From positions 62,001 to 126,000 of the forward strand of contig NZ_BBYJ01000023.1 of assembly GCF_001528665.1 (NCBI RefSeq): a DNA stretch of 64,000 nt, in the 5' to 3' direction. Under the pieces are notes generated by a model, which was given only the letters and a program-made list of their open reading frames with translations, did no database searches and had not been told where the DNA came from. Positions within the stretch are counted from its first letter, which is position 1. Every line of letters begins with the position of its first letter. Source of the DNA: Microtetraspora malaysiensis. Lineage in GTDB: Bacteria > Actinomycetota > Actinomycetes > Streptosporangiales > Streptosporangiaceae. Below are positions 57,110 through 64,000 of this stretch, piece after piece. The position numbers and the translations under genes are program-made.

Positions 57110-57931
57110 GTGCTTCCCGAGCTACGCTTCGGCGGGCTGGCCGTCCCCACCCACGGCTTCTTCGTCGGCCTCGGCGTCCTCGTGGCGGCCGTGGTGTTCG
57201 TCCTGGAGGCGCGCCGCAGGGGCGCGTTGCACGAAGACTCGCTGGTCGCGGTCACGGGCGCCCTGGTGGGCGGTGCCATCGGCATGCGCCTGTCGGGTTG
57301 GGCCGAGCACCTGGATCCGCGTCTGAACCCCGGCCTCCTCGAAGCCTGGATGTTCGGCTCGCGCAGCATTCTCGGCGGCCTCACCGGGGCCTACGCCGGG
57401 GTGCTGATCGCCAAACGCCTCGTCGGCTATCGCGGTAAGACGGGCGACCTGTTCGCCCCCGCCGTCGCGCTCGGCATGGCGGTCGGCCGCATCGGCTGCT
57501 TCCTCACCGAGGCGCCGGGACGTCCCACCGGCCTTCCCTGGGGCGTTCACGCGCCGGCGTCCGTCCCCGAATGTCCCGGTTGCCTGGCCGGGCAGGCCAT
57601 GCATCCGTCCTTCCTTTACGAGGTCGCCTTCCAGCTGGCCGCCTTCTTCGCCCTCGTCTGGGCCCGCGACCGGGTGCGCCGCCCCGGCGAGCTGTTCACG
57701 CTGTACGTCGGCGCGTACGCGGTGTTCCGCTTCCTCGTGGAGTTCACCCGGGCCAACGAGACGGTCTGGCTCGACCTGACCCGGCCGCAGTGGTTCCTCC
57801 TCCCCGGCCTGGTGCTCGTGTTCATTCGGCTGCTGTACGGCTATCACCGTGGTTATTACGACATGCTGGTACACAAGAGGGACAGCCGGACGCACAGAGG
57901 ACAGGAGGAGGGCGCCTCCCAGGCCCCATAG
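57110..57931 (+). CDS. lgt: Prolipoprotein diacylglyceryl transferase
   Basis: The 273-residue membrane enzyme attaches diacylglycerol from phosphatidylglycerol to the lipobox cysteine of prolipoproteins. It has about seven helices and the family motifs ILGGLTGAYAG, AVGRIGCFLTEAPGRPTGLP, WGVHAP, MHPSFLYEVAF and FRFLVEFTRANE. GRIGCFL replaces the common GRxGNF. Start GTG 57110 is preferred over GTG 57101 because a TAGGGT -10 element (57097-57102) ends 7 bases before it, the same leaderless layout as in other genes here. It is the first gene of a four-gene operon with a radical SAM enzyme. Confidence 0.92.
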   Translation: MLPELRFGGLAVPTHGFFVGLGVLVAAVVFVLEARRRGALHEDSLVAVTGALVGGAIGMRLSGWAEHLDPRLNPGLLEAWMFGSRSILGGLTGAYAGVLIAKRLVGYRGKTGDLFAPAVALGMAVGRIGCFLTEAPGRPTGLPWGVHAPASVPECPGCLAGQAMHPSFLYEVAFQLAAFFALVWARDRVRRPGELFTLYVGAYAVFRFLVEFTRANETVWLDLTRPQWFLLPGLVLVFIRLLYGYHRGYYDMLVHKRDSRTHRGQEEGASQAP

Positions 57932-57936
57932 ACGCG

Positions 57937-58434
57937 ATGACCACTCCCCCCGAGCCATCCGGCGAACCCCGGGATGAGCGGAGCCCCCAGCCGCCCCCGC
58001 CGCCTCCTCCTCCCCAGGGCCCGTTCGCCGGGCCCCCGGGGCCGCCCGGGCCGCCCGGGCCGCCGGGGCCGTACGGACCGCCGCCCGGCCAGGGCTGGCC
58101 GCCACCGCCTCCGCCGGCCCCGAAGAGTTCAGGAGGGATCATCCTCGCCACGGCCTTCGGCGGGTTCGCGGCCTTCATCGCGATCGATTTCGTCACTGTG
58201 CTGCTCACGCTGGCCATCACCGGGAGCGGCGACGGGGAAGTCGTGGTCGGCGTCGGCGCGGTGATCCTCGCCCTGATCGCGCTCGGCGGCGGCCTCGCGC
58301 TCATCCTCCTGCGCAGACCGTGGACCAAGGGCCTCGGCCTCGGCCTCATGATCGGCTGGGCGCTCGTCTCCATCCTGACCGCAGGCTTCTGCACCGGCCT
58401 CAACCCGAGCCTCTACAGCGGTGGAGCACTGTGA
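57937..58434 (+). CDS. Proline-rich small membrane protein
   Basis: The 165-residue product has a Pro/Gly-rich N-terminal 70 residues (several PPP and GPPGPPG runs) and then three membrane helices (IILATAFGGFAAFIAIDFV, VVGVGAVILALIALGGGLAL, LGLMIGWALVSILTAGF). No family is recognised. It starts 5 bases after lgt and overlaps the radical SAM gene by 4 bases, so it clearly belongs to the operon. A start further upstream would lie wholly inside lgt and is not supported. Confidence 0.8.
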   Translation: MTTPPEPSGEPRDERSPQPPPPPPPPQGPFAGPPGPPGPPGPPGPYGPPPGQGWPPPPPPAPKSSGGIILATAFGGFAAFIAIDFVTVLLTLAITGSGDGEVVVGVGAVILALIALGGGLALILLRRPWTKGLGLGLMIGWALVSILTAGFCTGLNPSLYSGGAL

Positions 58435-59996
58435 CTGGTATGCCCCTGCGCGGTGATCGCATCCTGCGCTACGTCAACGCGTTCTGTCCCCTCTGCCATG
58501 AGGAGGACCCGGACCGTCCGCTCGACCTGGTGCCCCGCCTCTCCGGCTGGCTGGCCGCCCGGAACGACCGGGTCTACCTGGAGCGCGGCTGCCGCACCCA
58601 CGGCATGGTCCGCACCATGTACGACGAGGACCCCGAGATCCTCGCCTATCTGGAGGAATGGACCGCTCCGACGAAGGCCCACATCCCCGACGTGCCGGGA
58701 AACTTCGCCCCGGTCCCCGAGGCATACCTGCAGGGCCTCCCGGAGATGCAGACCCAGCACACCTGCATCCTGCTCGAGGACATCGCGGAGACCTGCAATC
58801 TCCGCTGTCCGACCTGCTTCACGGACTCCTCGCCCGACCTGCGCGGGGTGGTGCCGATCGACGAGGTTCTGGCCAGCGTGGACCAGCGGCTCGCCCGCGA
58901 GAACGGCCGCATCGACGTTCTCATGCTGAGCGGGGGCGAGCCGACCCTGCACCCCGCGCTGCCCGAGCTGCTCGCGGCGCTGGCGACCCGACCCATCACC
59001 CGCATCCTGATCAACACCAACGGCGTCCTCGTGGCCAGGGACGACGCCCTGCTCGACCTGCTGACCGAGCACCGCGAGCGGGTCGAGATCTACCTCCAGT
59101 ACGACGGCGTCAGCGCGGAGGCGTCCCGCCACCACCGGGGCGGCGACCTGCGGCGCTTCAAACAGGAGGCGCTCGCCCGCCTGTCCGAGCGTGAGATCTT
59201 CACCACACTCGTGATGACCGCCGCCCTCGGCGTGAACGACGGCGAGATCGGCGACGTCGTACGGCTCGCGCTCGACACGCCCTACGTCGGAGGCGTGTCG
59301 CTCCAGCCGCAGTTCGGCTCCGGCCGTTCCGGCGTGATCGACCCGATGGACCGGCTGACCCACACCGGCGTGCTGAAGCGGCTCGGCCCGCAGACGGACG
59401 GCCTGGTCACCTGGCGGGACCTGACCGCGCTGCCGTGCTCGCATCCGCACTGCTGCTCCGTCGGCTACATGATCAAGGACGACTCCGACCGGTGGCGCTC
59501 CCTCACCGCGCTCATCGGGCACGACCGCCTGAAGGAGAACCTCGGCCTGGTCTCCAACCGGATCGCCGACTCCGAGATCCCGCGCGAGCTGCGTCTCGCC
59601 GTGCAGGAGTCGCTCCTCGGGCTGCTGTCCGAGCAGTCGTCGCTGTCCCATCCCGAGATCGGCAAGATCTGGCGCGACATCTGCGAGAACTGCGACCTCG
59701 GCCTGTCCACGCTGCTGACGCTCGCCTCGTCGGTGCTGCCCGGACGCAGGAAGCGGCTGCGGCAGCTGCTCGGCGAGCGCGTGGTCCGCATCACCGTGAA
59801 GCCGTTCATGGACATGTCGACCATGATCGAAGAGCGGCTGACCCAGTGCTGCGTGCATGTCGGCACCCGCTCGGAGCAGCACCAGTGCGCGCCGTTCTGC
59901 GCCGTGCAGGCGTGGCCGGCGCTCGCCCGCCAGCGCCTGTCCGCCACCGCCTCAGTGGACGCCGGCGTACGGCTCCCGCTGGTGGAGATCACATGA
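58431..59996 (+). CDS. Radical SAM enzyme of the MJ0619 / tetraether-synthase-like type
   Basis: The 521-residue product (GTG 58431, GGAG upstream) carries the radical SAM cluster motif CNLRCPTC (Cys122, 126, 129) and SGGEPTLHP. Before it lies a small Cys/His module: FCPLC (Cys19, 22) and ERGCRTHGM (Cys54, His57), an N-terminal arrangement that I associate with the MJ0619-type methyltransferase and archaeal tetraether lipid synthase (Tes) group. The C-terminal part is rich in cysteines (HPHCCSVGYM, ICENCDLG, QCCVHVGTRSEQHQCAPFC), which could hold extra Fe-S clusters. It overlaps both neighbours by 4 bases. A role in a lipid C-C or C-methyl reaction is an inference from the family resemblance and the membrane-protein partners. 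Confidence 0.8.
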   Translation: MTGMPLRGDRILRYVNAFCPLCHEEDPDRPLDLVPRLSGWLAARNDRVYLERGCRTHGMVRTMYDEDPEILAYLEEWTAPTKAHIPDVPGNFAPVPEAYLQGLPEMQTQHTCILLEDIAETCNLRCPTCFTDSSPDLRGVVPIDEVLASVDQRLARENGRIDVLMLSGGEPTLHPALPELLAALATRPITRILINTNGVLVARDDALLDLLTEHRERVEIYLQYDGVSAEASRHHRGGDLRRFKQEALARLSEREIFTTLVMTAALGVNDGEIGDVVRLALDTPYVGGVSLQPQFGSGRSGVIDPMDRLTHTGVLKRLGPQTDGLVTWRDLTALPCSHPHCCSVGYMIKDDSDRWRSLTALIGHDRLKENLGLVSNRIADSEIPRELRLAVQESLLGLLSEQSSLSHPEIGKIWRDICENCDLGLSTLLTLASSVLPGRRKRLRQLLGERVVRITVKPFMDMSTMIEERLTQCCVHVGTRSEQHQCAPFCAVQAWPALARQRLSATASVDAGVRLPLVEIT

Positions 59997-60421
59997 AATC
60001 TGAAGAGACGAGGGGAGAGATGCCAGGAGAACGGAGGCCGCCGTTGACCGGGGTGGCCTACGAGGAGGCGCGCGCGGCCCAGGCCGCCGCCGACGGATTC
60101 ACGACCGACGGGCCGGGCCGCCCGTGGCCGGGAGCTCCGCGACCGAGTGCCTACGGAGGCAGGAGCGGGCCCGTCATCGTGACGCCGTTCGATCCGCTGC
60201 GGCTGTGCGTCTACGCGACCGTGGCACTGCTGGGCTGGGTACTGGGCCCGTTCGCGGTGATCGTCTTCGCCGGGGTGGGGTTCGCCGGGTATGTCCGGGC
60301 CCGCCGCGCGGGGCTGGTGCGGAGCAAGTGCCTCCTGCGCGACACGCGGTTGGTCCTGGCCTATCTCGGCCTTGTCGTCGTCGCCGCGATCGCCGCGATC
60401 GTGCTGCGGTTCTTCACCTAG
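59993..60421 (+). CDS. Small membrane protein of the radical SAM operon
   Basis: The 142-residue product has a soluble N-terminal 65 residues and two or three membrane helices (PLRLCVYATVALLGWVLG, FAVIVFAGVGFAGYV, LVLAYLGLVVVAAIAAIVL). The ATG overlaps the stop of the radical SAM gene (ATGA), so the two are translationally coupled. No family is recognised. It could anchor the radical SAM enzyme at the membrane. Confidence 0.85.
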   Translation: MKSEETRGEMPGERRPPLTGVAYEEARAAQAAADGFTTDGPGRPWPGAPRPSAYGGRSGPVIVTPFDPLRLCVYATVALLGWVLGPFAVIVFAGVGFAGYVRARRAGLVRSKCLLRDTRLVLAYLGLVVVAAIAAIVLRFFT

Positions 60422-60642
60422 CGGTACGGGAAGCGGCGTTCTCCGGCGTGGCTTTTCCCGGAAGACGTCGCGCACGTGTTCGAGGGAGCGCTACAGTCTT
60501 GGGCATCGGATCGAACACGGGTTCGGTCGCCGAGTCTGCAGGTGAGGTGTGCCATGGCGCTGCTCGCGGCACCGCTGGCGTCCCCGCAGCACGCGCCGGC
60601 CACCTCCGGGCGATGCGTCCCGCTCCGGTCGGGCGCGACACG

Positions 60643-60660
60643 CCGTAGCGCTTTCTACGG
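60643..60660 (+). promoter_or_regulatory. Palindrome upstream of the AAA ATPase gene
   Basis: CCGTAG-CGCTTT-CTACGG lies 44 bases before the GTG start of the AAA ATPase. CTACGG recurs within the hairpin after the gene. It may be an operator or part of the promoter. Confidence 0.35.
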
Positions 60661-60703
60661 AAATCTACGACGGCCGCTATATCCGGTCATAAAGTCCGAG
60701 AGC

Positions 60704-61885
60704 GTGGACCCCGTGCGCAACCCCTATGCCCCCGGTGCGGGGCAGCGCCCACCCGAGCTCGCCGGGCGCGATCGTGAGCTGCAGCAGTTCGAAGTCGTAT
60801 TGGAGCGGGTGGCCCGCGGCCGGCCGGAGCGGAGCATGGTGCTCACCGGGCTTCGCGGCGTCGGCAAGACCGTCCTGCTCAACACGTTCAAGTCAATGGC
60901 CATGCAGCGGCTGTGGGGCACCGGAAAGATCGAGGCCCGGCCCGACCAGTCGATTCGCCGCCCGGTCGCCGCGGCGCTGCACATGGCGATCCGGGAGCTG
61001 GCGCCCCGGCATCGCGCCCCCGACCGCATCGAGGCGTTCCTCGGCGTGCTCAAGGCCTTCGCGATGCGCGACCCGGCGGCGGCCAAGGGCACCTCGCACT
61101 GGTCGCCCGGCATCGACGTCCCGGCGTCGCGCGGCCGGGCCGACTCCGGCGACCTGGAGATCGACCTGACCGAGCTGTTCGTCGACGCCGCCGGGGTCGC
61201 GACCGATCTCGGCGTCGGCATCGCGCTGTTCATCGACGAGATGCAGGACGTGCCGGCCGCGGATGTCTCCGCGCTCTGCGCCGCCTGTCATGAGCTGTCG
61301 CAGAACGGCGGGCCGCTGATCGTGGTCGGGGCCGGGCTGCCGCATCTGCCCGGCGTCCTGTCCGCGAGCAAGAGCTACTCCGAGCGCCTGTTCCGCTACG
61401 CCCGGATCGACCGGCTGGACCGGGATGCCGCCGACCTCGCGCTCATCGCTCCCGCCGAGCGCGAGGACGTCGAGTTCACCCCGGAGGCCCTCGACGCCCT
61501 CTACGAGGCGGCCGACGGCTACCCCTACTTCGTCCAGGCGTACGGCAAGGTGGCCTGGGACCTCGCCCCGCACAGCCCGATCACGGCCGACGACATCAAG
61601 GTGTCCGCCCCCGAGGCCGAGGAGGAGCTCGCGGTCGGTTTCTTCGGCAGCCGGTATGAGCGCGCCACGCCGGCCGAGCGCGACTACATGCACGCGATGG
61701 CCCAGCTCGGAGATGACCCGGTGCCGACGGCCGATGTCGCGGAGTCGCTCGGGCGCAAGCCGTCGAGCCTGTCGCCGGCTCGGGACAGCCTCATCAAGAA
61801 GGGCCTGATCTACAGCGCGGAGCGCGGTGTGATCGCCTTCACCGTCCCCCATTTCGGGAGGTTCCTGCGTGCGCAACCGCTGTAG
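60704..61885 (+). CDS. AAA ATPase (Orc1/Cdc6-like or STAND-like)
   Basis: The 393-residue product (GTG 60704; GTG 60713 is an alternative) begins with NPYAPGAGQRPPELAGRD, as in AAA_16 ATPases. Walker A is GLRGVGKT (about 49-56), Walker B IALFIDEMQDV near residue 178, and a sensor region VGAGLPHLPG follows. The C-terminal third looks like a winged helix (MAQLGDDPVPTADVAESLG, then SSLSPARDSLIKKGLIYS). The overall plan resembles archaeal Orc1/Cdc6 and Swa2-like ATPases that bind DNA, but its cellular role in actinomycetes is unknown to me. It is not coupled to the preceding operon. Confidence 0.85.
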   Translation: MDPVRNPYAPGAGQRPPELAGRDRELQQFEVVLERVARGRPERSMVLTGLRGVGKTVLLNTFKSMAMQRLWGTGKIEARPDQSIRRPVAAALHMAIRELAPRHRAPDRIEAFLGVLKAFAMRDPAAAKGTSHWSPGIDVPASRGRADSGDLEIDLTELFVDAAGVATDLGVGIALFIDEMQDVPAADVSALCAACHELSQNGGPLIVVGAGLPHLPGVLSASKSYSERLFRYARIDRLDRDAADLALIAPAEREDVEFTPEALDALYEAADGYPYFVQAYGKVAWDLAPHSPITADDIKVSAPEAEEELAVGFFGSRYERATPAERDYMHAMAQLGDDPVPTADVAESLGRKPSSLSPARDSLIKKGLIYSAERGVIAFTVPHFGRFLRAQPL

Positions 61886-61902
61886 GGACCCCCGCCATTG
61901 AC

Positions 61903-61946
61903 CTCTCTACGGCTTTCTAGAGGGGAAGCTAGAGAGCCGTAGAGAG
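61903..61946. terminator. Long hairpin between convergent genes
   Basis: An 18-bp inverted repeat with one mismatch (61903-61920 with 61929-61946, 8-base loop) lies 17 bases after the AAA gene stop and 38 bases before the stop of the convergent MauE-like gene. It probably terminates both transcripts. Confidence 0.75.
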
Positions 61947-61984
61947 TTGAATTCGCGCGCCCGCATCGCGAAATCTAGGGCTGT

Positions 61985-62812
61985 CTAGCGTGTAGCCGAT
62001 ACAGCGATAGATTCCGCTAGCGGCTCGACCGGGTTGCCGTCCTGCCCCACCACGGCGACCCGGATCGTCGGACGCCGGCCGCTCAGATAGACGGCGAAGA
62101 CCACCTCGGCCCCGCCCTGACCGGGGAAGACGAAGAACCGCCAGCACAGCTCGCGCCACGAGTCGTACGGCTCGACGGACTCGAGGGCGGCGACGTGGGT
62201 CCGCCAGGCCGCGCTCGACCTGAGCCGGGACAGCGCGCGGCCGGGCGGCGCCGGCCGCTCCTCACAGGGAGCCCGGTGCCGCAGCCGCGACACGATCTCC
62301 TCCACCTCGGGCGAGAGCGCCAGCAACAGCGCGAGGTAGCCCGCCGCCCAGGCCGCCGCCGTCCAGGACACCCCGGCGACCAGGTCGGCCACGCCGACGT
62401 CCGCCACCGCGACGGCCGTCGCCATCCCGGTCAGCACCGTCGAACGCGCGAGCGAGCGCAGGCCGACCGGCGCGGAGCTGACCTCGCCGAAGCAGCCGCA
62501 CCCCACATCCGGCCGGCGACGGCGCAGATCCCACAGCACGTACGTTGAGATCGCGAAAAGCGCGACGGTGAGCAGGCGGGCGACCGCGAGATCGGCGGCG
62601 AGTTGACCCGCGACCAGCGCGAACTCACCGACGGCGCAGGCGAGCATGGCCGCCTTCCTGAACCGCTCCGGCACGAGGACGGCGGGGCCGAGCCGGCTGG
62701 TCGCGCCCTGCCCGCCGCCGTCGTCTCCGGCGGTGAACAGCTTGGCCACGCCCCCCATGATCAGAAGCAGGGTCAGGATGGGCAGGGCGCCCACCGCCGC
62801 GGTCACCAGCAC
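61985..62812 (-). CDS. MauE/DoxX-like redox membrane protein with C-terminal extension
   Basis: The 275-residue product has four or five membrane helices in its first 175 residues, with a VGCGCFGEVSSAPVG loop (two cysteines in CGC) after helix 3. This is the hallmark of MauE-type proteins, which supply reducing or oxidising equivalents across the membrane to MauD/TlpA-like thioredoxin-fold proteins. A cytoplasmic or external 100-residue tail (SWRELCWRFFVFPGQGGAEV) follows. Its GTG start lies 3 bases after the stop of the preceding double-psi barrel-like gene, so the two are an operon. Note that the MauD-like gene of the peptide operon is 39 kb away. Confidence 0.75.
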   Translation of the reverse strand: MLVTAAVGALPILTLLLIMGGVAKLFTAGDDGGGQGATSRLGPAVLVPERFRKAAMLACAVGEFALVAGQLAADLAVARLLTVALFAISTYVLWDLRRRRPDVGCGCFGEVSSAPVGLRSLARSTVLTGMATAVAVADVGVADLVAGVSWTAAAWAAGYLALLLALSPEVEEIVSRLRHRAPCEERPAPPGRALSRLRSSAAWRTHVAALESVEPYDSWRELCWRFFVFPGQGGAEVVFAVYLSGRRPTIRVAVVGQDGNPVEPLAESIAVSATR

Positions 62813-62815
62813 ACG

Positions 62816-63847
62816 TCACCTCAATCCGACCTGGGCGTTGAAGCAGCCCTTGGTCAGGTCGCCACCGAGTCGTACATACGAGAGCGCGGACAGTTCGACG
62901 ATCCGCCCGCGTGGGGAGGTTTCGCAGTCGACGCACCGGTCGTGGAAGCGGGCGGCCATGCAGCCGCAGGCCACGATCGGCACCGCGGCCGAACGCCGGC
63001 CGCAGACGTTCCGGACGGTGAGCATCGACCCCAGCGAGAGATACGGCAGCCGAACGCCCGGGACGACGCCCTGGTCGCAGCCGGTGTCGGAGCTCTCCAG
63101 CATGGGATAGGCCGCGCCGCCGTCGGCGTGGTCGGACCACACGGCGGTCCCGGAGACCCTCGACGGTGTCCCGCCGAACGCGGGAGGCGGCGCGGGCACC
63201 GCGTTCGCCCGGTGCGGTGGCTGCGACGTGGCCGGGACCTGGGCCAGCGCGGCGCCGTCCTGGACCGTCCCGATGGCGTCGAAGAGGTAGCCGGGCTCCA
63301 GCTTCGGATGCCGTACCAGGAGTCGGCCGGTGGACGGGTAGGGGATGACGACCGAGCGGCGGCCCCGGTGCGGGCCGCTGTCGATCTCGACGGTGAGGTC
63401 GCGCCGGCCGCTGACGTCGAGGATGATCCCGGTCATCCGCGTCATGTCCGCCCATACGCAGTCCGCGACCCGCCCGGACCGGGTCCTGATGATCACACGG
63501 GAGCCCGCGGGCAGCCGGTCCGGAGGGATCGGACCACCGCGCCAGGCGGTGGCCCACGGGGCGATGACGAGCCGCTCCTCCTGGCCCCGGTCGTCCTCTA
63601 TCACCAGGAAATGGGGGGTGGCGTCGAAGATCCGGCCGCTGATCGCGTCCAGCGCGGGGTCGTCGTCGTCCTCAGCCGACTGGGGTGGGTGCGCGGTCCG
63701 GCCGAGGGCGGCCGCGGACAGTAGGTGCCGGCGCTCGACCCGCGCGTGCGGCAGGGAAACTCTCACCCATCCAGCGTCACATGAGACCGATGACCGATAG
63801 GGACGCATTCGAGGCTGATGGTGCTTTCGGGAGCAATATTCCCCCAC
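62816..63847 (-). CDS. Protein with C-terminal Cys-rich double-psi beta-barrel-like region
   Basis: The reading frame allows 343 residues, but the true start is uncertain: ATG 63808 or GTG 63766, which has GGATGG just upstream, are both likely. The N-terminal half (GRIFDATPHFLVIEDDRGQ, RLPAGSRVIIRTRSG) looks like a small beta domain. The last 90 residues contain LPYLSLGSMLTVRNVCGR, IVACGCMAARFHDRCVDC and then IVELSALSYVRLGG, matching the plan of RlpA/barwin-like double-psi barrels (DxC ... LS at the barrel strands), with seven or more cysteines. The MauE-like neighbour may service these thiols. No signal peptide is obvious. Confidence 0.6.
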   Translation of the reverse strand: MGEYCSRKHHQPRMRPYRSSVSCDAGWVRVSLPHARVERRHLLSAAALGRTAHPPQSAEDDDDPALDAISGRIFDATPHFLVIEDDRGQEERLVIAPWATAWRGGPIPPDRLPAGSRVIIRTRSGRVADCVWADMTRMTGIILDVSGRRDLTVEIDSGPHRGRRSVVIPYPSTGRLLVRHPKLEPGYLFDAIGTVQDGAALAQVPATSQPPHRANAVPAPPPAFGGTPSRVSGTAVWSDHADGGAAYPMLESSDTGCDQGVVPGVRLPYLSLGSMLTVRNVCGRRSAAVPIVACGCMAARFHDRCVDCETSPRGRIVELSALSYVRLGGDLTKGCFNAQVGLR

Positions 63848-64000
63848 TCGGTGGAAGCTGTTGTCACCCGATCTCCGCCAATCGGGCCGTCCGGCGGCGA
63901 CGAGGGCTACGTCGGCCCGCCACCGATCTGCCGTCTCTTTGCACTTGACGGTACGAAACCTGGATGGCGGTTCAGCCGGATCGCGGGTCCCAACTGCGAT
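63848..64000. other. Window end without a recognisable gene
   Basis: The last 153 bases contain no frame that I can support. They probably hold the promoter of the preceding minus-strand operon. Confidence 0.4.

Noticed and set aside
59435-60421. Long plus-strand frame overlapping the radical SAM gene
   Set aside because: Its first 186 codons are an out-of-frame reading of the radical SAM gene; only the part from ATG 59993 is a gene.
1-64000. CRISPR array
   Set aside because: No regularly spaced repeats of 24-40 bases with unique spacers; the tandem repeats at 8568 and 52247 are too short and have no spacers.

Overview
The window is a GC-rich actinomycete chromosome. Gene density is high, GTG starts are frequent, many promoters look leaderless, and a bacterial proteasome activator (Bpa) and polyprenol-phosphate-dependent mannosyltransferases are present. 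The mix of genes suggests Streptosporangiales (a Nonomuraea- or Streptosporangium-like organism); that placement is an inference from gene content, not a search result.

Layout. 0-6.2 kb: envelope glycan genes (GT2 glycosyltransferase, two multi-membrane GT-C mannosyltransferases, an alkaline-phosphatase-like membrane protein). 6.2-16.1 kb: core genes pheA, serS, a membrane protein, a secreted protein, a cold-shock protein, a HAD phosphatase, bpa, a quinone oxidoreductase and a long ParA/MinD-like ATPase. 16.2-31 kb: a variable region starting at tRNA-Ser(UGA). The 3' part of this tRNA and its terminator recur at 24.4 kb (114 bp identical), and shorter diverged traces lie at 29.2 and 30.95 kb, so several insertions probably piled up here. 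31-48 kb: hydrolase, dehydrogenase and MFS genes, then a long minus-strand catabolic operon (TPP enzyme, aldehyde dehydrogenase, IlvD/Edd dehydratase, IclR regulator, sugar ABC transporter without its ATPase, Gfo/Idh oxidoreductase, glpD, glpK). 48-64 kb: mixed core genes, including a frameshifted HEAT-repeat gene, an Aer-type PAS protein, a NUDIX-NYN fusion, an lgt operon with a radical SAM enzyme that resembles the MJ0619/tetraether-synthase type, an AAA ATPase, and a MauE-like protein coupled to a double-psi beta-barrel-like protein.

The most interesting system is the minus-strand operon at 20.4-23.5 kb inside the tRNA-linked island. It has a 71-residue precursor-like peptide with six cysteines (TTG start, strong ribosome binding site, an amphipathic leader ending in AKA), a 17-bp attenuator-like hairpin right after it, then a membrane-anchored thioredoxin-fold protein (CEPC), an ABC exporter without a peptidase domain, and a small S26 signal peptidase with all catalytic motifs. 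The last three genes overlap. I read this as a dedicated system that makes, oxidises, exports and trims a disulfide-rich secreted peptide. I do not know a named family for it.
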